Origin: Streptomyces sp. ACA25
Lineage (GTDB): Bacteria > Actinomycetota > Actinomycetes > Streptomycetales > Streptomycetaceae
Assembly: GCF_028200735.1 (NCBI RefSeq)
Contig: NZ_JAQKPV010000009.1
Location: forward strand, 1-64,000
DNA length: 64,000 bases
Direction of reading: 5' to 3'
Below the pieces are notes generated by a model, which was given only the letters and a program-made list of their open reading frames with translations, was not told the DNA's origin and ran no database searches. Below, one piece after another: positions 8,701-17,438 of the stretch (position 1 is the stretch's first letter; each line of letters begins with the position of its first letter). The translations under genes were made by a program, and so were the position numbers.

Positions 8701-10547
8701 GTTCTGGCACGCCGGACATGCACAGTCGGCGGACAGCCGCCGATCTCGCGTGGCTTCGGGGGGTGGAGGCCTACACAGCGGCCGCCTACTCCGAAGCGGA
8801 GGACGCCTTCCGGTCCGCGGTGCGGGAGGACCCGGCGATGGCCGACGCCTGGCTCGGGCTGCACGCGCTGCGCTCCGACGTCACCACCGCCCTGGTGCGC
8901 ATGTACGAGCACCGGGACCGGTTCGGCGAGCAGCGGACGCACTACCGGCGTCCGCTGAGTTCCTGGTACTGGCTCGGGTGGTGGGTCCAGCCGGTTCTGG
9001 AGACCCCGCGCGATCTGCTGCTGGCTCACGCTTCCCAATTGCTCGACGGCCGGCGCATGCCGGAACTCGACCTGGCCCTGGCCCAGTGCCCGCCCTTGGA
9101 GTCCGACACCGGGACTCGCTTCCTGCATGCCTGCCGGTGCTACCTGACCAAGGACTGGGAAGGCCTGTTCCGGCACACGTCGTCGCTGCTCGACGACCCT
9201 CAACTGTGCGTCGAGGCGGGACTGTTCGCCGGCATGGCGCGGGTCCGGATGGAGATGTTCGACCAGGCGGAGCCGCTGCTGGCCGCCGCGCTGATGCGGT
9301 GCCGCAGCGAGCAGCCGCAGCGCAAGGAGCTGCGGTACTGGCTGGCCAGGGCCCGGGAGGGCAGTGGCCGCGGCGCCGCGGCCATTCCGCTGTACCGGGC
9401 GGTGCAGAAGTCCGATCCCGACTTCATGGACACTGCGGACCGGGTGGCCGCCCTGGCCGACGGCGACGGCGGTGACGGCCTGCCGGAGACGGTCGCACCG
9501 TTCGTCCCTCCGTCAGCGGGTGGTCCGCCGGAGGGGTCCGGGACGCGAATGGCGGCGCCGCTCGGCAGGGAGGCAGCACCTGGGAGCGCCCCGGGCTCCC
9601 AGGCCGGCCACACCACCCGGCCAGGAGCCCCGGCCGGCGGCCTGCCTCCGGTTCCCGACCCCCGGCTGCTCGACCGGGCTCTCGGCGAACTGGAGCGGAT
9701 GGTCGGGCTCGAACCGGTCAAGGAACAGGTGCGGGCGGTGTCGGCCCAGCTGCGGATGGCCCGGTTCCGGTCCGGCCAGGGCCTCCCCGTGCAGCCGCCG
9801 AAGCGGCATTACGTGTTCACCGGCCCCTCGGGCACCGGCAAGACGACCGTGGCCCGGATCCTGGGCCGGGTGTTCCACGCGCTGGGAGTGCTCAGCAGTG
9901 ACCGCCTGGTGGAAGCGCAGCGGGGCGACCTGGTGGGTGAGTTCCTGGGCCAGACCGCGGTGAAGGCGAATCGGCTGATCGATTCGGCCCTCGGCGGAGT
10001 GCTGTTCATCGACGAGGCGTACGGGCTGGTCCACTCCGGGTACGGCACCGGTGACGCCTACGGTGACGAGGCGCTTCAGGTACTGCTCAAACGGGCCGAG
10101 GACTGCCGGGAGCATCTGGTGGTGATTCTGGCGGGCTACCCGGAGGGCATGGAACGTCTGCTCGCCACCAACCCCGGCCTCGGGTCACGGTTCTCCTCCC
10201 GCGTGGACTTCCCCAGCTACCGGCCGGACGAGCTGACGGCGATCGGAGAGCTGCTGGCCGGGGAGAACGGGGATGTATGGGATGCGGAAGCGCTTGAGGA
10301 GCTGCGGAGCATCAGCGAGCACGTGGTCGCCGAGGGGTGGGTCGACGACCTGGGCAACGGGCGTTTCCTGCGGACCCTGTACGAGGCGAGCTGCTCGTTC
10401 CGGGACGTGCGGCTGGCCCGGCTCTCCGCGCCGCCGGACCGGCGGGACCTCTCGACCCTGCGGCTGCCGGATCTGATGCAGGCGTACGGCGAGGTCCTGT
10501 CGGGCCGGGGGAACAGCGGTGCGGCGGGCGGGCTGCCGCCGGCCTGA
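8697..10547 (+). CDS. EccA-like AAA+ ATPase (TPR plus CbbX/SpoVK domain)
   Basis: This 616-residue protein has an N-terminal TPR-like helical region (about 1-270), containing the EccA-style segments EDPAMADAWLGLHAL and YEHRDRFGEQR. A Pro/Gly-rich linker (270-325) and a CbbX/CfxQ-type AAA+ module follow, with Walker A GPSGTGKT at 376-383, Walker B VLFIDEA at 435-441 and an arginine-finger-like GLGSRFSSR. EccA proteins are hexameric cytosolic ATPases of mycobacterial type VII secretion, but no other ESX component is encoded nearby. Annotation as a sporulation protein K homologue would be the same family. The start overlaps the kinase stop (ATGA), and its stop is only 2 bp from the convergent PH-like gene. 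Substrate unknown. Confidence 0.88.
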   Translation: MSSGTPDMHSRRTAADLAWLRGVEAYTAAAYSEAEDAFRSAVREDPAMADAWLGLHALRSDVTTALVRMYEHRDRFGEQRTHYRRPLSSWYWLGWWVQPVLETPRDLLLAHASQLLDGRRMPELDLALAQCPPLESDTGTRFLHACRCYLTKDWEGLFRHTSSLLDDPQLCVEAGLFAGMARVRMEMFDQAEPLLAAALMRCRSEQPQRKELRYWLARAREGSGRGAAAIPLYRAVQKSDPDFMDTADRVAALADGDGGDGLPETVAPFVPPSAGGPPEGSGTRMAAPLGREAAPGSAPGSQAGHTTRPGAPAGGLPPVPDPRLLDRALGELERMVGLEPVKEQVRAVSAQLRMARFRSGQGLPVQPPKRHYVFTGPSGTGKTTVARILGRVFHALGVLSSDRLVEAQRGDLVGEFLGQTAVKANRLIDSALGGVLFIDEAYGLVHSGYGTGDAYGDEALQVLLKRAEDCREHLVVILAGYPEGMERLLATNPGLGSRFSSRVDFPSYRPDELTAIGELLAGENGDVWDAEALEELRSISEHVVAEGWVDDLGNGRFLRTLYEASCSFRDVRLARLSAPPDRRDLSTLRLPDLMQAYGEVLSGRGNSGAAGGLPPA

Positions 10548-10549
10548 CG

Positions 10550-11041
10550 TCAGCGGTCGGTGGGTCCGGTGCCGTAGCGCTGCACGAGGGAGCGCAGGGT
10601 ACGGGCATCACGAAGGGCCCGTTGGCGTTCCAGCCCCGGCTGGATGCCCATGACGGGCATCGGGGTGCCGTCGTCCAGGTCCAGGGACACCCAGGAGTCG
10701 CCGGTGCGCAGGTTGACCCGGACGATCTGCGCCCACTCCAGGTGACGCTTGGTGGTCAGGTTGACCACGGTCAGCCCGTCCGGTCCGGCGACCGCGTGCG
10801 GCCTGCTCAGCAATGCCAGCAGAGCCCACACGAGCAACGCGCTGAGGACGATCGCTGCCCGCTCGACCGGCCCCCAGGGCACGGCCCCCCCGGCCGGCAG
10901 CAGCACGGCGATGAGCGTCAGCACGGCGAAGGTGACGGCGCCGCCCGCCTGGAGGACCAGGCGGGTACGGGTGGGCCGGAAGGTCACCGGGAAGTCGGTA
11001 AACCCGGTGGAGGTCTGAGCGGAGTGCTCGGAGGAGGTCAC
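10550..11041 (-). CDS. PH-like domain membrane protein
   Basis: This 163-residue protein has two adjacent hydrophobic helices (about 30-50 and 57-77, around a PWGPVERA turn) followed by a bacterial PH-like domain (VAGPDGLTVVNLTTKRHLEWAQIVRV...SWVSLDLDDG). Bacterial proteins of this architecture are membrane proteins of unknown function. The GTG at 11041 follows AAGGA at 8 nt. It lies 19 bp downstream of hisG and is probably the last cistron of the rib-his transcript. It meets the AAA ATPase gene tail to tail with only 2 bp between stops, so any terminator must lie inside coding sequence. Confidence 0.82.
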   Translation of the reverse strand: MTSSEHSAQTSTGFTDFPVTFRPTRTRLVLQAGGAVTFAVLTLIAVLLPAGGAVPWGPVERAAIVLSALLVWALLALLSRPHAVAGPDGLTVVNLTTKRHLEWAQIVRVNLRTGDSWVSLDLDDGTPMPVMGIQPGLERQRALRDARTLRSLVQRYGTGPTDR

Positions 11042-11060
11042 GGAGAGGGTCCTTACCGGT

Positions 11061-11909
11061 TCACAGGCGGCAGGCGTGGATGCCCGTGGTGAGGATGGCC
11101 CGGGCACCGAGGTCGTACAGGTCGTCCATGATGCGCTGGGCATGCTGGGTGGGGACCATGGACCGCACGGCGACCCACCCCTTGTCGTGCAGCGGGGACA
11201 CCGTGGGTGATTCGAGTCCCGGCGTCAGGGCGACGGCCTTCTCCACGAGTCCGGCCCGGATGTCGTAGTCCATCATCACGTACCGGCGGGCGACCAGCAC
11301 GCCCTGCATACGGCGCAGGAACTGCTGCGTCCTCACGCCCTCGGTGCCCTCACCGGTGCGGCGGATCACCACGGCCTCGGAGGCGAGGATCGGTTCACCG
11401 ATGATCTCGAGTCCGGCGTTGCGGAGCGTGGTGCCGGTCTCCACCACGTCGGCGATCACACTCGCGACCCCGAGCTGGATCGCGGTCTCGACGGCGCCGT
11501 CAAGGTGCACGACGGACGCCTTCACTCCGTGGTCGGCGAGGTGACGGGTCACCACGCCGGAGAAGGAGGTGGCGATCGTCAGGCCCTCGAACTCGGTGAC
11601 GTCGGTGACGCCGCCCGGCCGGGCGGCATAGCGGAGGGTCGACCCGGCGAAGCCGAGCTCCAGGATCTCCTCCGCCTCGGCGCCGGAGTCCTGAAGCAGG
11701 TCACGTCCTGTGATGCCGATGTCCAGCTTCCCGGAACCGACGTACACAGCGATGTCGCGGGGCCGGAGGAAGAAGAACTCGACCTGGTTGTCGGAATCGA
11801 CGAGGACGAGCTCCCGGTTGTCCTTGCGCTGACGGTAGCCCGCCTCCCGGAGCATCGCCGACGCAGGCTCGGACAGGGAACCCTTGTTGGGGACGGCGAT
11901 GCGCAGCAT
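11061..11909 (-). CDS. hisG: ATP phosphoribosyltransferase
   Basis: HisG joins ATP and PRPP in the first committed step of histidine biosynthesis. At 282 residues it is the long, homohexameric form with a C-terminal ACT-like regulatory domain that binds histidine, so no HisZ partner is needed. Visible features are the N-terminal LRIAVPNKGSLSEPA, the PRPP-binding region with the DVVETGTTLRN segment, and the C-terminal domain with ALTPGLESPTVSPLHDKGWVAV. The start is the ATG at 11909 with GAAGGA about 10 nt upstream. It follows hisE after 88 bp, as in other actinomycetes where hisE-hisG sit beside ribH rather than in the main his operon. Confidence 0.97.
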   Translation of the reverse strand: MLRIAVPNKGSLSEPASAMLREAGYRQRKDNRELVLVDSDNQVEFFFLRPRDIAVYVGSGKLDIGITGRDLLQDSGAEAEEILELGFAGSTLRYAARPGGVTDVTEFEGLTIATSFSGVVTRHLADHGVKASVVHLDGAVETAIQLGVASVIADVVETGTTLRNAGLEIIGEPILASEAVVIRRTGEGTEGVRTQQFLRRMQGVLVARRYVMMDYDIRAGLVEKAVALTPGLESPTVSPLHDKGWVAVRSMVPTQHAQRIMDDLYDLGARAILTTGIHACRL

Positions 11910-11997
11910 GGGGCGAGGTTCCTTCGTGTCGGCTTCGGCGCGGTGGGACGGAGGGCGGGCGCCGGCGGTGGCGGGGGCGGGGGTCACGGCGTCGGGC

Positions 11998-12270
11998 TCA
12001 GAGGTGAGCGTATACGTCGTCGAGGGAGATCCCGCGGGCGACCATCATCACCTGCAGGTGATACAGCAGCTGCGAGATCTCCTCGGCGGTCCGGTCGGTG
12101 TCCTCGTACTCGGCCGCCATCCAGACCTCGGCGGCTTCCTCAACGACTTTCTTGCCGATCGTGTGGACGCCGGAGGCGACCAGTTCGGCGGTGCGGGAGG
12201 TGCTGGGGTCGCCGGTGGCGGCCTTGTGCCGGAGCTCGGTGAAGAGCTCCTCAAATGTCTTCTGGGCCAT
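11998..12270 (-). CDS. hisE: Phosphoribosyl-ATP pyrophosphatase
   Basis: HisE hydrolyses phosphoribosyl-ATP to phosphoribosyl-AMP and pyrophosphate, the second histidine-biosynthesis step. At 90 residues it is the stand-alone all-alpha MazG-like enzyme, not fused to HisI. The metal-binding acidic helices are visible as [20 protein letters not shown] and [16 protein letters not shown]. The ATG at 12270 begins [10 protein letters not shown], typical of the family. It lies 40 bp downstream of ribH, so histidine entry enzymes may be co-transcribed with riboflavin genes; both pathways draw on pentose-phosphate-derived precursors and purine nucleotides. Confidence 0.96.
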   Translation of the reverse strand: MAQKTFEELFTELRHKAATGDPSTSRTAELVASGVHTIGKKVVEEAAEVWMAAEYEDTDRTAEEISQLLYHLQVMMVARGISLDDVYAHL

Positions 12271-12310
12271 GGTGGTCCCAGCCTACGGGGTGCCGGGCCC
12301 GCGGCCGGCG

Positions 12311-12796
12311 TCAGCGCCAGGGTTCGGACACCGTTCGGAGGATCGCCGCGGTGGCGACCGCCGCGGTGACCGCTTCGTGGCCCTTGTCCTCACGTGATCC
12401 CGGCAGGCCGGCCCGGTCCAGGGCCTGCTCCTCGGTGTCGCAGGTCAGCACGCCGAAGCCGACGGGAACACCCGTGTCGACACTGACCTGGGTGAGGCCG
12501 TGGGTGACACCCTGGCAGACGTACTCGAAGTGCGGGGTTCCGCCACGGATGACGACGCCCAGCGCCACCACGGCATCGTATCCGCGGCCCGCCAGCACCT
12601 TGGTGACCACGGGCAGCTCGAAGCTGCCGGGGACGCGCAGCAGCGTGGGCTCGTCGATGCCGAGGTCGCGCAGGGCGCGCAGGGCACCGGTGACGAGGCC
12701 GTCCATCACGGTGTCGTGCCATTGCGCGGCCACGACCGCGACGCGCAGGTCCTGGCAGTTCTTCACGGTCAGTTCGGGGGCGCCCTTGCCGCTCAA
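12311..12796 (-). CDS. ribH: 6,7-dimethyl-8-ribityllumazine synthase
   Basis: RibH condenses the ribityl-aminouracil intermediate with 3,4-dihydroxy-2-butanone 4-phosphate to give lumazine, the penultimate riboflavin step. The 161-residue protein has the full family pattern: [42 protein letters not shown] with the catalytic His region, [15 protein letters not shown], and GHEAVTAAV. It should form a 60-mer or pentamer. The start codon is TTG at 12796, supported by GAGGAGA 6 nt upstream and by the [10 protein letters not shown]-terminus usual for streptomycete RibH. It is fifth in the rib operon, 64 bp after ribBA. Confidence 0.96.
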   Translation of the reverse strand: MSGKGAPELTVKNCQDLRVAVVAAQWHDTVMDGLVTGALRALRDLGIDEPTLLRVPGSFELPVVTKVLAGRGYDAVVALGVVIRGGTPHFEYVCQGVTHGLTQVSVDTGVPVGFGVLTCDTEEQALDRAGLPGSREDKGHEAVTAAVATAAILRTVSEPWR

Positions 12797-12860
12797 CGTC
12801 TCTCCTCGTCCGAAGTGCTGGTGTGATGGTGCGGTGGTCGTCGTGACGGCCGGCTGGCCG

Positions 12861-14156
12861 TCACTGGTTGATGCAGGCGGAGACCGGTGCGGCGTCCAGA
12901 CCGGGCAGGTCGTGCCCCATCCGGTCGCGTTTGGTGCGGAGGTAACGCAGGTTGTGCTCGCCGGCGTGCACGGGCATCGGCTCCCGGACGGACACCCGCA
13001 CCCCGTTCCGGACGAGGGCGGCGGTCTTCTCCGGGTTGTTCGTCATGAGCCGCACGGAGCCGACTCCGAGGTCGGTCAGTATCTGGGCGGCGGCGGCGTA
13101 GTCGCGGGCGTCGGCGGGGAGGCCGAGTTCGAGGTTGGCGTCGAGGGTGTCCCGGCCCCGCTCCTGCAGCTCGTAGGCGCGGAGCTTGGACATCAGCCCG
13201 ATGCCACGGCCCTCGTGTCCCCGGAGGTAGACGACGACGCCACGGCCCTCGGCCCGCACCCGTTCCAGGGAGGCCCGCAGCTGGGGACCACAGTCGCAGC
13301 GCTGGGAGCCGAAGATGTCCCCGGTCAGGCACTCGGAGTGCACCCGGGTGAGGACGTCGGTGCCGTCCCCGAGGTCTCCGGTGACCAGGGCGATGTGCTC
13401 CACACCGTCGGCGGTCGATCGGTATCCGTGGGCGCGGAAGTCGCCGTGCACGGTGGGCAGGAAGGTGCCCGCCTCGCGGCGGACAGCCGGCTCGGCGGCT
13501 TTGCGGTAGCGGATCAGGTCCTCGATGGAGATGATCGCCAGACCGTGCTTGCGGGCGAACGGCACCAGCTCCGGCAGACGCAGCATGACGCCGTCCTCAC
13601 CGGCGATCTCCACGATGGCGGCGGCCGGGCGGAGTCCGGCGAGCCTGGCCAGATCGACACCCGCCTCGGTGTGGCCGTCACGGACCAGTACCCCGCCGGG
13701 GCGAGCCCGCAGCGGGAAGACGTGCCCGGGACGGGCGAAGTCGGCGGACACGGCGGCCGGGTCGGCGAGCAGCCGGATGGTGGCGGCCCGGTCCGCGGCG
13801 GAGATGCCGCTGCTCACACCGTGGGCTGCGGTGGCGTCGACGGAGACGGTGAAGGCGGTGCCCATCGACTCGGTGTTGTCGCCGACCATCTGCGGCAGAT
13901 CCAGCCGGTCGAGGGCGGTGGGTTCCATCGGCACGCAGATCAGCCCGCGGCACTCGGACATCATGAAAGCGACGGTCTCGGGGGTGACGTGCTCGGCCGC
14001 GATGACGAGGTCGCCTTCGTTCTCCCGGTTCTCGTCGTCGACGACCACCACGGGGCGGCCCGCGGCAATGTCCCGGACCGCGTGGGCCACCGGGTCGAGG
14101 GCGAGGTCCTCGCACTCTGTCTGCGGGGCGAGGTGCCGGCTGGAGGTCATGGTCAT
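12861..14156 (-). CDS. ribBA: Bifunctional DHBP synthase / GTP cyclohydrolase II
   Basis: This 431-residue fusion makes both riboflavin precursors. The N-terminal domain (1-215) makes 3,4-dihydroxy-2-butanone 4-phosphate from ribulose 5-phosphate: [39 protein letters not shown] and [14 protein letters not shown]. The C-terminal domain (about 225-431) opens GTP, with the zinc cysteines in [17 protein letters not shown] and the [20 protein letters not shown] segment. It starts at the first ATG of an MTMTSS doublet, with GAAGGAG upstream, and overlaps the ribM stop as ATGA. Both active-site sets look complete, unlike RibBA paralogues that have lost one activity. Confidence 0.96.
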   Translation of the reverse strand: MTMTSSRHLAPQTECEDLALDPVAHAVRDIAAGRPVVVVDDENRENEGDLVIAAEHVTPETVAFMMSECRGLICVPMEPTALDRLDLPQMVGDNTESMGTAFTVSVDATAAHGVSSGISAADRAATIRLLADPAAVSADFARPGHVFPLRARPGGVLVRDGHTEAGVDLARLAGLRPAAAIVEIAGEDGVMLRLPELVPFARKHGLAIISIEDLIRYRKAAEPAVRREAGTFLPTVHGDFRAHGYRSTADGVEHIALVTGDLGDGTDVLTRVHSECLTGDIFGSQRCDCGPQLRASLERVRAEGRGVVVYLRGHEGRGIGLMSKLRAYELQERGRDTLDANLELGLPADARDYAAAAQILTDLGVGSVRLMTNNPEKTAALVRNGVRVSVREPMPVHAGEHNLRYLRTKRDRMGHDLPGLDAAPVSACINQ

Positions 14157-14809
14157 GGTGCTGCTCCTTCCAGGAGGGGCTGCGCCTGCGCCCGGCGCGA
14201 GCGCAGCCACCAGTCGCGCAGGCCCCAGAGGACGAGAACGAGGTAGACGAGGTAGACGAAGCCGGAGAACGCCAGACCGCTGCTGAAGGCGAGCGGGACA
14301 CCGACGAGGTCGACCAGCAGCCAGGCGAACCAGAACTCCACGAGGCCACGGGCCTGGGCCACCATGGCGACGAGTGTGCCGACGAAGATGTAGGCGTCCG
14401 GCCAGGGGTTCCAGGACAGCTCCGGAACCGCGGTGAACAGGCCTCCGACGGCGAGGGTGCCCAGGACGGCGCCGGCGGCCAGCAGGCCGCGTTCCCGCCG
14501 GGTGGCGAAGCGGACGGCGACCCTGCCGTCGTCGGACGCCTTCCGTCCGTGCTGCCATTGCCGCCAGCCCCACACCGCGACGGTGATGACCAGCAGCTGC
14601 TTGCCGACTCCGCCGCCGAGCTGGGCCGAGGCGTAGGCCGCGACGAGGACGAGACCGGAGGCGATCTGGACCGGCCAGGTCCAGACGGACCGGCGCCAGC
14701 CGAGGGCGAGGGCGGTCAGCCCGAGGAGGTTGCCGATCATGTCGGACCAGATGACGCGCTGGCCGAAGACCTCGAAGGCCGTGCCGTTGAGCGAGTCCAG
14801 CAGGCTCAC
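14153..14809 (-). CDS. ribM: PnuC-family transporter, probable riboflavin transporter
   Basis: This is a 218-residue PnuC-family membrane protein with about seven helices and the paired-tryptophan motifs characteristic of the fold ([48 protein letters not shown]). PnuC proteins move vitamin precursors by facilitated diffusion driven by intracellular phosphorylation. Sequence alone does not fix the substrate, but members inside actinobacterial rib operons (RibM of Corynebacterium and Streptomyces davawensis) transport riboflavin, and this one is flanked by ribE and ribBA. The start is GTG, overlapping the ribE stop as GTGA, and its own stop overlaps ribBA as ATGA. Nicotinamide riboside transport is the less likely alternative. 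Confidence 0.88.
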   Translation of the reverse strand: MSLLDSLNGTAFEVFGQRVIWSDMIGNLLGLTALALGWRRSVWTWPVQIASGLVLVAAYASAQLGGGVGKQLLVITVAVWGWRQWQHGRKASDDGRVAVRFATRRERGLLAAGAVLGTLAVGGLFTAVPELSWNPWPDAYIFVGTLVAMVAQARGLVEFWFAWLLVDLVGVPLAFSSGLAFSGFVYLVYLVLVLWGLRDWWLRSRRAQAQPLLEGAAP

Positions 14810-15432
14810 CGGACCGCCTCCGACTGCCCGGGAGCGGTGGCGTCCCGCCGCTCGAGGAGCCGCTCGACATACTTGGCCAGGACGTCGACCTCGAGGTTGA
14901 CCGGATCTCCCGGCTGCTTGGTCCCCAGGGTGGTCAGGTTCAGGGTGGTGGGGATCAGGCTGACGGTGAAGGAGTCGGCGGCGGCTTCCACAACGGTGAG
15001 GCTGACGCCGTCCACGGTGACCGAGCCCTTCTCGACGAGGTAGCGCGAGAGTGCGGCGGGCAGCCCGATCCGGATGATCTCCCAGTGTTCACCGGGAGTG
15101 CGCGCGAGCACGTGACCGGTGCCGTCGACGTGCCCCTGGACGAGGTGCCCGCCGAGCCGGCCCCCCAGGGCCAGGGGTCGTTCGAGGTTGACCCGGGAGC
15201 CGCGAGTCAGTGAGCCGAGAACGGAACGGTGCAGGGTCTCGGCCATGACGTCGGCGGTGAACTCACCGCCGACCGTCTCCACCACGGTCAGACACACCCC
15301 GTTGACGGCGATCGAGTCACCGTGGCGGGCGTCCTGGGTGACCAGGGGGCCGCGGACCCGGAAGCGGGCGGAGTCACCCCGCTCCTCGACTGCGATGACC
15401 TCGCCCAGCTCTTCGACGATTCCGGTGAACAC
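14806..15432 (-). CDS. ribE: Riboflavin synthase, alpha chain
   Basis: Riboflavin synthase dismutates two lumazine molecules to riboflavin and the pyrimidine intermediate, acting as a trimer. The 208-residue protein shows the two internally homologous lumazine-binding domains: [12 protein letters not shown] with [14 protein letters not shown] in the first, and [15 protein letters not shown] with [14 protein letters not shown] in the second. The start is GTG at 15432, directly abutting the ribD stop, and the end overlaps ribM by 4 bp, so translation is tightly coupled along the operon. The C-terminal 20 residues are extended but unremarkable. Confidence 0.97.
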   Translation of the reverse strand: MFTGIVEELGEVIAVEERGDSARFRVRGPLVTQDARHGDSIAVNGVCLTVVETVGGEFTADVMAETLHRSVLGSLTRGSRVNLERPLALGGRLGGHLVQGHVDGTGHVLARTPGEHWEIIRIGLPAALSRYLVEKGSVTVDGVSLTVVEAAADSFTVSLIPTTLNLTTLGTKQPGDPVNLEVDVLAKYVERLLERRDATAPGQSEAVR

Positions 15433-16542
15433 TCAGAACTCCTCGGTGGTGGTGACGGCAACGGCGGTGACGCGCACGTCGGGCCCCATGCGGACGACCT
15501 CGGTGACCTGGAGCCGCAGGGCCCGCGCCAGGCTGGTGATCCCGGCGTCCCCCAGGACCTGCGGGCCGGCGCCGAGCAGAGCGGGCGCCAGGTAGCCGGT
15601 GACCTGGTCGAGGAGACCTGCCGCAGCGAAGGCGCCCGCGAGGGTGGGGCCGCCCTCCAGCAGGACGGAGCGGACATCACGCCGGTACAGCTCGGCGAGC
15701 AGGGCGGTCAGGGAGAGGCCGGTGCCCTGGTCACCGGGCGGCAGCCGCACGACGTCGGTGTCCGGCAGGTGCCGGGTGTCCGCGCCCTCGGCCACGGCGA
15801 TCAGGGTGGGTGCGACGGCGTCGAGCACCCGGGCGGTGGGCGGCACCGTCGCCCGGGTGTCGGCGACCACGCGCAGCGGCTGGGCTGCGCCCTCGACGCC
15901 GCGGACGGCGAGGTGGGGGTCATCGGTGCGGAGGGTGCCGGACCCGACGAGCACGGCGTCGGACTCGGCACGCAGCCGGTGGACGTCGGCGCGGGACTCG
16001 GGGGAGGTGATCCAGCGGCTGCTGCCGTCGGCGGCGGCCACGCGGCCGTCCAGGGTCGCGGCGTACTTCCAGTGCACGTGCGGGCGGCCACGGCGGACCG
16101 CGGTGAGCCACGCGGTATTGACGGCTTCGGCCTCGGGGGCCATGAACCCGCCTTCGACGTCCAGTCCGGCGGCGGCCAGAGTGTCCGCGCCACCACGGGC
16201 CGCCGGATGCGGGTCCGCGACCGCGTAGACCACACGGGAGAGCCCGGCCTCGATCAGCGCGCCGGTGCAGGGGCCGGTGCGTCCGGTGTGGTCGCAGGGC
16301 TCGAGAGTGACGACGGCGGTCCCGCCGCGGGCGTCGTCCCCGGCCTCGGCGAGCGCGTGGATCTCCGCGTGCGCTCCGCCGGCCCGCTTGTGCCAGCCCT
16401 CGCCCACGGCACGACCGGAGGCGTCCAGGATGACGCAGCCCACCACGGGGTTGGGGCTGGTGAGCCCGCGTCCACGGGCGGCCAGGACAAGGGCGCGGCG
16501 CATCGCCGCGTGCTCGGTGTCATGCACTGCCGCGGGGCCCAC
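15433..16542 (-). CDS. ribD: Bifunctional pyrimidine deaminase/reductase
   Basis: RibD carries out the second and third steps of the GTP branch of riboflavin synthesis. The 369-residue protein has a zinc cytidine-deaminase-like domain (SPNPVVGCVILDASG, GGAHAEIHAL, TLEPCDHTGRTGPCTGAL, residues to about 140) and a DHFR-like reductase domain (KYAATLDGRVAAADGSSRWI, VLLEGGPTLAGAF). The GTG at 16542 (VGPAAVHDTEHAAMRRAL) was chosen because GCAGGAG lies 6 nt upstream; the frame remains open further but into the riboswitch leader. It is the first gene of the rib operon and lies about 155 bp below an FMN riboswitch, so FMN should repress the whole operon. Confidence 0.95.
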   Translation of the reverse strand: MGPAAVHDTEHAAMRRALVLAARGRGLTSPNPVVGCVILDASGRAVGEGWHKRAGGAHAEIHALAEAGDDARGGTAVVTLEPCDHTGRTGPCTGALIEAGLSRVVYAVADPHPAARGGADTLAAAGLDVEGGFMAPEAEAVNTAWLTAVRRGRPHVHWKYAATLDGRVAAADGSSRWITSPESRADVHRLRAESDAVLVGSGTLRTDDPHLAVRGVEGAAQPLRVVADTRATVPPTARVLDAVAPTLIAVAEGADTRHLPDTDVVRLPPGDQGTGLSLTALLAELYRRDVRSVLLEGGPTLAGAFAAAGLLDQVTGYLAPALLGAGPQVLGDAGITSLARALRLQVTEVVRMGPDVRVTAVAVTTTEEF

Positions 16543-16696
16543 CGGATGCTCCTGCCTTCTCGGGCAAGGGACTCCGGGGCGCGGAACATGGACGGAGCCG
16601 GGACGGCGCCGACGAGCAGCCCGCACGGGCACACCTCGGCACAACCGGCGAACCGCTCAGCGCGGTCACCTGTCGTCCTGCTCCGCCGCGCACTGC

Positions 16697-16812
16697 CTCC
16701 CATCCGGACTTTCACCGTCGGTCCAGGAGTTTCACCTGGTCAACCGGCCGCTGGCTGCGGACGGGTCGCGGACTGTAACCGCCGGTTCGGATTTTCACCG
16801 ACCCCGGAGTGC
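16697..16812 (-). promoter_or_regulatory. FMN riboswitch (RFN element)
   Basis: On the minus strand the conserved RFN landmarks occur in order: GGGGTCGGTGAAAATCCG near 16808, the GGCGGTTACAGTCCGCGACCC segment near 16780 (broken here only by spelling), the stem-loop CCAGGTGAAACTCCTGG near 16740, and GACGGTGAAAGTCCGGATGG closing near 16700. These form the five-helix FMN aptamer that binds flavin mononucleotide. It precedes ribD by about 155 nt. Whether the expression platform works on termination or on ribosome access was not resolved; there is no obvious U-tract terminator. Confidence 0.96.
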
Positions 16813-16982
16813 GCTTGCGTCATTGATTCCTCCCCTCAGTCTGCCACGTCCGGCTGCCCCCCACGCGGACAGCTTCTGTGCGGTGGCTCACAGATACCGG
16901 GCAGTCGCACATCACGGCGACGGCAGGTGCGGGATGCGGACTCGGTGGCCGGGCGGACGCGGATCCCGGCAGGGGCGGTCGG

Positions 16983-17306
16983 TCAGGGTGAGGAGATCAG
17001 GCCCGACGGTGCGTTCTCGACGAGGAGCGCCTGGTCGTCGTCGAGGAAGGTGAGCGGGTAGTCGGTTCCGTAGGTCTGCCTGACCTGGGCGATGAGCTCG
17101 GGCGGGTAGGGCGGCAGTGCACCGTCGGCGTGCGGAATGATGACCGTGTCGACGAGACCGAGACCGAGTCCGGTGCGGTCGGTGAGGTCCGGCGCCTCGG
17201 CGGGGTCGTCCATGGGGGAGACGGGTTCGATGCTGGGGCCGGTGACGATCGATCCCGCGCTCGCGCCGATGTAGGGCAGACCCGCTCGGACTCTCTCGAC
17301 GACCAT
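16983..17306 (-). pseudogene. C-terminal remnant of a peptidase E-like (S51) protein
   Basis: The 107-residue frame matches only the C-terminal half of S51 aspartyl dipeptidase-like proteins: the nucleophile elbow GASAGS (serine), SPMDDPAEAPDL, the VIIPHADG histidine, and FLDDDQALLV. Complete relatives are about 200-230 residues with an N-terminal Rossmann-like half. Here an in-frame TGA sits just upstream of the first ATG at 17306, and the upstream 130 bp give nothing resembling the missing half in any frame. No ribosome site precedes the ATG. I read this as a decayed gene between the riboswitch and the ROK regulator; expression of the fragment cannot be excluded. Confidence 0.72.
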
Positions 17307-17438
17307 GGCATGTGGCGATCATGCGACCGGGGTCCGATACCCCACGATCACCGAACCCCGAGTCGGCGACGCAGGCGGGCATCAACCTCGGTCCGCACCG
17401 TCACCGGCGTCGTCCGCGGGGCTGCCTGACCCGGCTGT

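Noticed and set aside
12255..14246. 663-codon plus-strand open frame
   Set aside because: Antisense to ribH and ribBA, low-complexity composition, no ribosome site.
14153..14809. Nicotinamide riboside transporter PnuC
   Set aside because: Same fold, but placement and coupling inside the rib operon favour the RibM riboflavin transporter; kept as an alternative only.
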